Assembly: GCF_900115555.1 (NCBI RefSeq) | Contig: NZ_FOWX01000032.1 | Span: 1-58,479, forward strand | Length of the DNA: 58,479 nucleotides | Source: Pseudomonas borbori | GTDB taxonomy: Bacteria; Pseudomonadota; Gammaproteobacteria; Pseudomonadales; Pseudomonadaceae | Direction of reading: 5' to 3' | Shown: piece after piece, positions 50,560-57,352 of the stretch | Layout: the number at the start of each line of letters is the position of its first letter | Position numbering within the stretch: position 1 is the first letter of the stretch | The notes under the pieces: generated by a model | The model's input: the letters and a program-made list of their open reading frames with translations, nothing else | What the model was told of the DNA's origin: nothing | Database searches by the model: none | Translations under genes and position numbers: made by a program

Positions 50560-50744
50560 TTTTTTCGAAAAACACGGATTCTTCACGGCGTCGTCCGAGC
50601 GACGCTGGACGTCGCCCAAAGATAAGTGATCGCAAGTCACGCGAGTACATTTCGAGCAGTCCGAATCTTGCGCCGCCCCGGTCATCCAGCGCGTCGCCAC
50701 GTCCGAACGTCTAACAAGAACGTCCCGCTGTCTGGAGGATCGAA

Positions 50745-51629
50745 ATGTCCGCAATGTCTGCAATGACCGAAGGAAAGAACATCTATGTGCTGAAGGCCAG
50801 CTGTCCGGGCGCCATCGGCACAGTCTCCAGAATCTCCACCTTTCTGGCGCAAAACCGCTGCTACATCATGGAGATGGCCCAGTTCGACCAGATCTCCAGC
50901 GGCAACTTCTATGTCCGTGCGGTGTTCTCCACGACCCCCGGCGAAACCCCGCCTTTCCAGGTGTTGCAGGAAACCTTTGCCGCGGTGGCCGAGGTCGACG
51001 GTCTGGATTGGCAGATGCATGACACCCTGACCCCGCCCAAGGTGCTGATCGCGGTTTCCAAGTTCGACCACTGCCTGGACGACCTGCTGTATCGCCAGCG
51101 CACCGGCGAGATCAAGATGACGGTTGCGGCCATCGTCTCCAACCATTCTGATCTCAAGCCCCTGGCCGACTGGCACGGGATTCCCTTCTACCACCTGCCG
51201 GTGACCCCGGAGAACAAGTCCACCCAGGAAGCGCGGTTGCTGGAGATCGTCGCCGAGACCGGCGCCGAGCTGGTGGTGCTGGCGCGCTACATGCAGATCC
51301 TGTCGGAGGATCTGTGCGCGCAGCTGGCCGGGCGTGCGATCAATATCCACCACTCCTTCCTGCCGGGCTTCAAGGGTGCCAAGCCTTATCACCAGGCCTA
51401 TGCCCGCGGGGTCAAGCTGATCGGTGCGACGGCCCACTACGTGACCTCCGACCTCGACGAGGGGCCGATCATCGAGCAGATCGTCGAGCGTGTGGATCAC
51501 ACCTTCAGCCCCGAGCAACTCGCCGCCGTGGGCCGCGACGCGGAAAACATGGCGTTGTCGCGGGCGGTGCGCTTCCATCTGGAGCACCGGGTTTTCACCA
51601 ACGGCAATACCACCGTGGTGTTCCGCTAA
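50745..51629 (+). CDS. purU: Formyltetrahydrofolate deformylase (copy 2)
   Basis: A 294-residue paralogue of the enzyme at 6223-7086. ACT domain at about 12-92, then the formyltransferase domain with INIHHSFLPGF and DLDEGPII carrying the catalytic Asn, His and Asp. GGAGG lies 7 bases before the ATG. It opens the plus unit with folD and the MttB-like gene. There it would release the oxidised methyl group as formate and regenerate THF. Confidence 0.95.
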   Translation: MSAMSAMTEGKNIYVLKASCPGAIGTVSRISTFLAQNRCYIMEMAQFDQISSGNFYVRAVFSTTPGETPPFQVLQETFAAVAEVDGLDWQMHDTLTPPKVLIAVSKFDHCLDDLLYRQRTGEIKMTVAAIVSNHSDLKPLADWHGIPFYHLPVTPENKSTQEARLLEIVAETGAELVVLARYMQILSEDLCAQLAGRAINIHHSFLPGFKGAKPYHQAYARGVKLIGATAHYVTSDLDEGPIIEQIVERVDHTFSPEQLAAVGRDAENMALSRAVRFHLEHRVFTNGNTTVVFR

Positions 51630-51689
51630 ACCGTCGCCCCATGCCCGGCCGCCGGCCGGGCGCATGCCGACCGACAGAGGTTTTTCCCC

Positions 51690-52607
51690 ATGGCACACAT
51701 CATCGATGGCAAGGCTTATGCGACCCGCCTGCGCGAGGAAATCGGCCGTCAGGTGCGCAAGCTGCGCGAGCATGACCTGGTCACCCCCGGCCTGGCCGTG
51801 ATCCTGGTCGGCGAAGACCCGGCCAGCCAGATCTATGTGCGCAACAAGGCCAACCAGGCCCGCGAAGCCGAGATGGCGTCCTTCGAGTACCGACTGGCGT
51901 ACGGCGTGCCGCAGGCCCAGTTGCTCGAGCTGATCGAGCGCCTGAACCAGGACCCGGCCGTGCATGGCATTCTGGTGCAGTTGCCCCTGCCGCCCCAGGT
52001 GGACGCCGAACGGGTGATCAACGCGATCCGCCCGGACAAGGACATCGATGGCTTCCACCCGATCAACGTGGGCAAGCTGGGCACCGGCGGCCAGGGCATA
52101 GTGCCCTGCACGCCGCTGGGCTGCCTGATGCTGCTCAAGCACCACCTCGGCGACATGAGCGGCCTGCATGCCCTGGTGCTGGGGCGCTCGAACATCGTCG
52201 GCAAACCCATGGCCAACCTGCTGCTCAATGAGCATTGCACGGTGACCATCGCCCACTCGCGCAGCCGCGATCTGCAGGCCGAGTGCCGGCGCGCGGACAT
52301 CCTGGTGGCCGCGGTCGGGCGAGCGCGGCTGGTGCCCGGGCACTGGCTGAAACCCGGGGCGACCGTCATCGACGTCGGCATCAATCGCATCGAGGAGGAC
52401 GACCAGGCACGCCTGGTCGGCGACGTGGATTTTGCCAGCGCCAGCACGGTTGCCGGTGCCATCACCCCGGTTCCCGGCGGTGTGGGCCCGATGACCATCG
52501 CCTGCCTGCTGCTCAACACCCTGGAGGCGACCTGCCGCCAACACGGGATTGCCTTTCCCGCCGGCATCATGCAGTCCGCCTGGGGCAACGACGCATGCCT
52601 CGACTAA
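51690..52607 (+). CDS. folD: Methylene-THF dehydrogenase / cyclohydrolase
   Basis: A 305-residue bifunctional enzyme that converts 5,10-methylene-THF to 10-formyl-THF with NADP. Motifs: ASQIYVRNKANQAREAEM with the catalytic Lys region YVRNK, VQLPLPPQVD, DKDIDGFHPINVGKL, and the Rossmann VLGRSNIVGKPMANLL. PVPGGVGPMTIACLL is near the end. It has about 20 extra C-terminal residues relative to typical FolD. Likely a pathway-dedicated copy, given its position between purU2 and the MttB-like gene. Confidence 0.94.
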   Translation: MAHIIDGKAYATRLREEIGRQVRKLREHDLVTPGLAVILVGEDPASQIYVRNKANQAREAEMASFEYRLAYGVPQAQLLELIERLNQDPAVHGILVQLPLPPQVDAERVINAIRPDKDIDGFHPINVGKLGTGGQGIVPCTPLGCLMLLKHHLGDMSGLHALVLGRSNIVGKPMANLLLNEHCTVTIAHSRSRDLQAECRRADILVAAVGRARLVPGHWLKPGATVIDVGINRIEEDDQARLVGDVDFASASTVAGAITPVPGGVGPMTIACLLLNTLEATCRQHGIAFPAGIMQSAWGNDACLD

Positions 52608-52689
52608 CCCAACCGATGCACCCCACCACCACAGCGCGGCGTCCTGCTGACGCCACCCTGATCGACAACCACCGAGGGAGTACCCCAGC

Positions 52690-54246
52690 ATGAGCTCAAC
52701 CACCACACGCCGACGCTCAGGTGGCAGTGATGCGCGCCGCGCCAGCCGCGCGGACGCCCAGTCCTCGCAGCCGGCCTACATCACGCGCAACATTCCGTAT
52801 TACGAGGTGCTCGGCGATGAAGGCCTGGCCATCATCGAGGCCAACGCCGACACCATCCTCGAGGAGATCGGCATCGATTTTCGCGATGACCCCGAGGCGC
52901 TGCAGATCTGGCGCGACGCCGGCGCCGACGTTCAGGGCGAACGGGTACGCATGCCGCGCGGCATGTGCCGCAAGCTGATTCAGGACAATGCCCCGCGCGA
53001 GTTCACCCAGCATGCGCGCAACCCGGCGCGCAGCGTGCGCATCGGCGGCACCAACACGGTATTCGTGCCCGCCTATGGCTGCCCCTTCGTCCACGACATC
53101 GACCGGGGACGGCGCTACGGCACCCTCGAGGACTTCCGCAACTTCGTCAAACTGGCCTACCTGTCGCCGAGCATTCACCACTCCGGCGGCACCATCTGCG
53201 AGCCGGTCGATCTGCCGGTGAACAAGCGCCACCTGGATATGATCTACAGCCACATGAAGTACTCCGACAAGTGCTTCATGGGCTCGGTCACCCATCCGGA
53301 GCGGGCTCAGGATACGGTCGAGATGGCCAAGATCCTGTTCGGCGACGACTGGCTCGACCCGGACACCGGCAAGCCGAAAACCTGCGTGGTCAGCCTGATC
53401 AACGCCAACTCGCCGATGACCTTCGACGACACCATGCTCGGCGCCGCCAAGGTCTATGCCCGCGCCAACCAGGCCTGTGTCGTCACCCCGTTCATCCTGG
53501 CCGGCGCCATGTCGCCGGTGACCATCGCCGGCACCGCCGCCCAGACCCTGGCCGAGGGCCTGGCCGGCCTGGCGTTCGTGCAACTGGTCAGCCCGGGCGC
53601 GCCTGTGGTGCTCGGCAGCTTCGCCAGCTCCATGTCGATGCAGTCCGGCGCCCCCACCTTCGGTACCCCGGAGCCGGCGCTGGTGCTCTACGTGATGGCC
53701 AACCTGGCCCGGCGCCTGGGCGTGCCGTTCCGTTCCGGCGGTTCCTTTACCGCGTCGAAGATTCCCGATGCCCAGGCGGCCAGCGAAAGCGCCAACACCC
53801 TGCTGCCGACCTCGCTGGCCGGGGTCAACTTCGCCCTGCACACCGCCGGCTGGCTGGAGGGCGGGCTGGCCATGGGTTACGAGAAGTTCATCATGGATGC
53901 CGACCAGGCCGGCATGATGCAGACCCTGCTCAAGGGCGTCGACCTGTCGGAGAACGGCCAGGCCATGGAGGCGATTCGCGAAGTCGGCCCCGGCAAGCAC
54001 TTCCTCGGCTGCAGCCACACCCAGGCGAACTTCAAGACCGCCTTCTACCTGTCGCCGATCACCGACAACAACAGCTTCGAGCAATGGGATGCCGACGGCC
54101 GGCTGGACATGGCCCAGCGCGCCAATGCGCGCTGGAAGAAGCTGCTCGCCGAGTACCAGGCGCCGCCGCTGGATCCGGCGATCGACGCGGCGCTGCTGGC
54201 CTACATCGAGCAGCGCAAGGCGAGCATGCCCGACTCGAGCGTTTGA
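52690..54246 (+). CDS. MttB-family (non-pyrrolysine) quaternary amine methyltransferase
   Basis: A 518-residue TIM-barrel protein of the trimethylamine methyltransferase (MttB, COG5598) superfamily. A basic, Ser/Thr-rich extension of about 27 residues precedes the family start (ITRNIPYYEVLGDEGLAIIE). Other landmarks are GGTNTVFVPAYGCPFVHD, VTHPERAQDT, GSFASSMSMQSGAPTFGTPEP and SGGSFTASKIPDAQAASESAN. The frame has no internal stop, so no pyrrolysine; it belongs with non-Pyl members such as the glycine betaine methyltransferase MtgB. Expected to move a methyl from a quaternary amine, probably glycine betaine, to the corrinoid protein. RBS GAGGGAG is 9 bases upstream. Confidence 0.92.
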   Translation: MSSTTTRRRSGGSDARRASRADAQSSQPAYITRNIPYYEVLGDEGLAIIEANADTILEEIGIDFRDDPEALQIWRDAGADVQGERVRMPRGMCRKLIQDNAPREFTQHARNPARSVRIGGTNTVFVPAYGCPFVHDIDRGRRYGTLEDFRNFVKLAYLSPSIHHSGGTICEPVDLPVNKRHLDMIYSHMKYSDKCFMGSVTHPERAQDTVEMAKILFGDDWLDPDTGKPKTCVVSLINANSPMTFDDTMLGAAKVYARANQACVVTPFILAGAMSPVTIAGTAAQTLAEGLAGLAFVQLVSPGAPVVLGSFASSMSMQSGAPTFGTPEPALVLYVMANLARRLGVPFRSGGSFTASKIPDAQAASESANTLLPTSLAGVNFALHTAGWLEGGLAMGYEKFIMDADQAGMMQTLLKGVDLSENGQAMEAIREVGPGKHFLGCSHTQANFKTAFYLSPITDNNSFEQWDADGRLDMAQRANARWKKLLAEYQAPPLDPAIDAALLAYIEQRKASMPDSSV

Positions 54247-54265
54247 TCGCCGCGGGTAACCGCAT

Positions 54266-54312
54266 CGAGCGGCGCCACAGACCAGCGCAAGACGGTCCCG
54301 CGGCGCCGCTCG
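54266..54312. terminator. Hairpin after the MttB-like gene
   Basis: CGAGCGGCGCC and GGCGCCGCTCG form a perfect 11-bp stem with a 25-base loop, 20 bases after the stop. No T-run follows, so it may be a Rho-independent-like attenuator or an mRNA-stabilising hairpin. Confidence 0.45.
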
Positions 54313-54340
54313 GCATGTTCACAAGCCCTGGAGGTTATCC

Positions 54341-54740
54341 ATGAACGACAGGCATAGCGGTGGCTGCCTCTGTGGCGGCGTGCGCTATGTGGTGGTCGGT
54401 GCGCTGAGGGACATAGTCGCCTGCCATTGCGAGCAATGCCGGCGCAGCAGCGGCGACCGCGTGCCGGAAAGTCAACTTCACCCTGATCAACCACGCCTCA
54501 CTCAAATGGTTTTCCTGCATCGCCGGCTTCCGCCGTGGCTTCTGCCAGGAATGCGGCTCCAGCCTGTTCTTCGAGGAGCAAGGCGGCGAGCGCATGTCGA
54601 TTGCCGCGGGCAGCCTGGATCGGCCGCAGGGCCTCAGGATTGCCGCGCACATCTATGCGGCCGAGGCCGGCGATTACTACAGCCTCGACGAGCGCGTGCC
54701 CGTTCTGCCCGGTGGCGGACACCGCATCCCATTGCCCTGA
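54341..54740 (+). pseudogene. GFA/CENP-V family protein, frameshifted
   Basis: The first part encodes a zinc-binding GFA-type start (SGGCLCGGVRYVVVG and CHCEQCRRSSG). The conserved second part (KVNFTLINHASLKWF, FRRGFCQECGSSLFF, SIAAGSLDRPQGL) continues in a different frame, with its stop at 54738-54740. Removing one G at about 54466-54467 would restore a full-length protein of about 132 residues. So there is a one-base insertion: a real pseudogene or a sequencing error. RBS CTGGAGG is intact. GFA-family proteins include enzymes linked to glutathione-dependent formaldehyde handling. Confidence 0.85.
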
Positions 54741-54814
54741 AACATCTGTGAAGATACGCATGCTCACAACCGCCGGGAGCCGACTCCGACGGCCCGCATC
54801 TGCAAGGAATAGCC

Positions 54815-55555
54815 ATGCACGCCAGCTACGATGATATTTCGCTCGCCTACAAAATCGTCCACGGCGAACTGACTGTGAAGAAACACGCCGAGGAGTTCAC
54901 CTACCTCAACCTGCTCGGCGATGTGCAGGGCAAAGCGGTGCTCGACCTGGCCTGCGGCGAAGGGCGCTTCAGCAGAACGATAAAACAGCAGGGCGCACGC
55001 CAGGTCGTCGGCGTGGACATATCGGCGGGCATGATCGAACTGGCGCAACAGGCGGAAAACCAACAGCCGCTGGGCACCACCTATATCCACGGCGATGTGG
55101 CCGCCCTCGGCACCATCGGCAGCTTCGACCTGATCAGTGCGGCGTTCCTGTTCAACTACGCGGCGTCCAGAGAGGCTCTGCTGGCGCTCAGCCGCACGGC
55201 TTACAACAACCTCAAACCCGGCGGGAAACTGGTCGCCAGCGTCAATGCAACGCCCCTGTTCGCCCCCCTGAATAACCAGGCCACGCGCAAGTATGGCTAC
55301 CTGGTGCACAGCCCCTCGCCCCTGCGCGAAGGCGACGCCGTAGACTACGCATTCTTCACCGGCAGCCATGCGATCCGCCTGCGCAACTACCACTGGAGCA
55401 CAGCCACCTACGAGTGGGCCTTTCGCGAGGCCGGCTTCACCACCTGCAACTGGCAAGCGCCAACCGTCTCGCAACAAGGCATGGACGAACATGGCAGCGA
55501 TTTCTGGCACGACTTCCTGCGCGAACCGAATTTCATCTGCCTGGAATGTAGCTGA
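54815..55555 (+). CDS. Class I SAM-dependent methyltransferase
   Basis: A 246-residue soluble methyltransferase. Motif I is VLDLACGEGRFS (residues 42-53), the acidic residue after beta-2 is Asp68 in VVGVDIS, and motif IV-like SFDLISAAFLFNYA follows, with LKPGGKLV at the usual place. The substrate is unknown; the fold is of the UbiE/small-molecule type. Its place between the betaine cluster and gbdR hints at a link with methylated amines, but nothing in the sequence proves it. Convergent with gbdR. Confidence 0.85.
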   Translation: MHASYDDISLAYKIVHGELTVKKHAEEFTYLNLLGDVQGKAVLDLACGEGRFSRTIKQQGARQVVGVDISAGMIELAQQAENQQPLGTTYIHGDVAALGTIGSFDLISAAFLFNYAASREALLALSRTAYNNLKPGGKLVASVNATPLFAPLNNQATRKYGYLVHSPSPLREGDAVDYAFFTGSHAIRLRNYHWSTATYEWAFREAGFTTCNWQAPTVSQQGMDEHGSDFWHDFLREPNFICLECS

Positions 55556-55683
55556 GCCTTTTCGGCAAACCAGGGGCCAGCCACTGTCCGAGACGGGCTG
55601 CCCACTATAAACAAACCGCACCGCGCAATGATCACTGCTCGCGCGGTTGCGGCTGGCCTGTGCACACGGGGCCGGCGGGTGCC

Positions 55684-55702
55684 GGGTGCGCACGGCGCAC
55701 CC
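55684..55702. terminator. GC hairpin between convergent genes
   Basis: GGGTGCGC-ACG-GCGCACCC, perfect 8-bp arms, in the 175-bp convergent gap between the SAM methyltransferase and gbdR. It is related to the repeat at 24914-24964 in opposite orientation. It could end transcription from either side, though T-runs are lacking. Confidence 0.45.
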
Positions 55703-55730
55703 TACGCGCCGGTGTCAGCGCAACAATAAA

Positions 55731-56834
55731 TTAGACCCGCACGCTGGCGAAGGTCGATTCGCCCTGAGCGCGGGTCAGCGCAGCCAGGGCCGAGGTCGAG
55801 GACGGCCGCAGCAGGTCTTCCGGTAGCGGAACCAAAGCCCTCACGCTCCCCAGGTTCTGCCCGGAACGCTCGTCGCGCGGCGGGATGCCGAAGTATTCGC
55901 GGTAACACTTGGAGAAGTGCGGAGTGGAGACGAAACCGCACACCGAGGCCACTTCGATGATCGACATGCTGGTCTGCTTGAGCAGCTGACGGGCGCGGAT
56001 CAGACGCAGCTTGAGGTAATAGCGCGACGGCGAGCAGTGCAGGTATTTCTGGAACAGGCGCTCGAGCTGGCGACGCGATACATCAACGTAGTTGGCTAGG
56101 CCATCGAGATCGATCGGTTCCTCCAGGTTGGCCTCCATCAATACGACTATTTCCTGCAGCTTCGGCTGGTTGGTGCCGAGCATGTGCTTGAGCGGCACAC
56201 GCTGGTGATCCTGCTCGTTGCGGATGCGCTCGTAGATGAACATGTCGGAGATCGCCGCCGCCAATTCGCGGCCATGCTCACGGCTGATCATGTGCAGCAT
56301 CATGTCCATCGGCGAGGTGCCGCCCGACGAGGTGTAGCGGGTGCGGTCGATGGAGAACAGACGAGTGGTGACGGTTACCCGGGGGCAGGCTTCCTGCATC
56401 GCCGCGAGGACTTCCCAGTGCACACTGCATTCGTAACCGTCGAGCAGGCCAGCCTTGGCCAGCGCCCAGCTGCCGGTGCATACCGCGCCCAGCTGGCGGC
56501 CATGGCGGGCCTGGACCTGCAGCCAGTGCAGGTGCTCGCGACTGACGCTGTGCTGGATATCCACGCCGCCACAGACGATCACCGCATCCAGCGCCGGCGC
56601 ATTGCTCAGGCCGGCGTCCGGGGTGATCTGCAGGCCGTCGCTGGCGCACACCGGCAGGCCGCTCTGGGTCAGGGTATGCCAGCGGTACAACTCCTTGCCG
56701 GAAAGCTGGTTGGCCATGCGCAGGGGCTCCACCGCCGAGGCCAGGGAGATCAGGGTGAAATTGTCCAGCAGCAGGAAGCCTATGGACTGGGGAGCACGGT
56801 TCTGGGGCTGCGCCCCTTGGCTGAACTGTGACAT
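55731..56834 (-). CDS. gbdR: Glycine betaine/dimethylglycine-responsive regulator GbdR
   Basis: A 367-residue GATase1-like AraC-family activator. The N-terminal DJ-1/PfpI-like domain (about 15-185) contains IGFLLLDNFTLISLASAVEPLRMANQL and GAVCTGSWALAKAGLL. The C-terminal AraC DNA-binding domain (about 235-335) has LANYVDVSRRQLERLFQKYL and SIIEVASVCGFVSTPHFSKCYREYFG. In Pseudomonas GbdR senses glycine betaine and dimethylglycine and activates sox, dgc and gbc genes. The start at 56834 (MSQFSQGAQ) is preferred to an in-frame ATG 48 bases upstream. Next to an L-serine dehydratase gene as in P. aeruginosa. Confidence 0.94.
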   Translation of the reverse strand: MSQFSQGAQPQNRAPQSIGFLLLDNFTLISLASAVEPLRMANQLSGKELYRWHTLTQSGLPVCASDGLQITPDAGLSNAPALDAVIVCGGVDIQHSVSREHLHWLQVQARHGRQLGAVCTGSWALAKAGLLDGYECSVHWEVLAAMQEACPRVTVTTRLFSIDRTRYTSSGGTSPMDMMLHMISREHGRELAAAISDMFIYERIRNEQDHQRVPLKHMLGTNQPKLQEIVVLMEANLEEPIDLDGLANYVDVSRRQLERLFQKYLHCSPSRYYLKLRLIRARQLLKQTSMSIIEVASVCGFVSTPHFSKCYREYFGIPPRDERSGQNLGSVRALVPLPEDLLRPSSTSALAALTRAQGESTFASVRV

Positions 56835-57352
56835 GGATGAAACCCTCGCGCTGAGCTGAACACGGTATTGAGCCCGCATCACGGCATGGCTCTATTTATT
56901 GTGATTCTGGTAAGCAACACCCCCAGATGGGCGTGGATAACAACGCAAAGGCCATGCCTAAATTGATTGTCCGTTCAATAAAAATATCGAAATGTATCCA
57001 GCCCGCTCACGCTGGGCTTTGGCAGGAGCGACAAAACATTCCGTTTGCGACCACCAGCCCCCGGCAGACGGGGGTCTTGAGCATTTCGGTAGCACCGTCC
57101 GGGCGGTCAATGTCACCCCCGTTACGGAAGGCCATGGCGGCGGTAACGGCCCGGATAAATCCAGCTGACCGAACGGTCACCAGGGCGCCCGGCCGGCGCC
57201 GTCGGTGCTGCACCGCAAGCAGGCATGAGCCCCTGCGCAGGCACAACAATGGAGCCTGGCGATCCGGGAACATGCGCCGTGCTTCCGGAGGCGGTGAAAA
57301 GACCGAGCCGCGTTGCGCGGCCGGTGCCGGCCGTCCAACGCGCAGGCGCTGC
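56835..57352. other. Intergenic region between sdaB and gbdR
   Basis: 518 bp with no gene I can support. An A/T-rich part (about 56890-57000) probably holds the gbdR promoter; TAAATA on the minus strand at 56893-56898 is a weak -10 candidate. Near sdaB, GCGCGGCCGGTGCCGGCC-like GC-rich inverted sequence (about 57310-57345) may end its transcript. An open frame at 57007-57423 runs into sdaB and lacks coding character. Confidence 0.5.

Larger units (their letters stand above)
50376..50744. promoter_or_regulatory. Divergent regulatory region of the corrinoid methyltransferase cluster
   Basis: 369 bp without a gene, notably A/T-richer in its centre (50520-50580) than the flanking genes. It must contain promoters for both divergent units. 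It holds an ANR/FNR-type box, a 17-bp inverted repeat and two copies of AAGTCACGC(C/G)AGTA at 50451-50464 and 50634-50647. Confidence 0.8.

Noticed and set aside
52690..54246. Pyrrolysine-containing MttB
   Set aside because: The frame contains no internal TAG and no pyl genes are in the window, so it is a non-Pyl family member.
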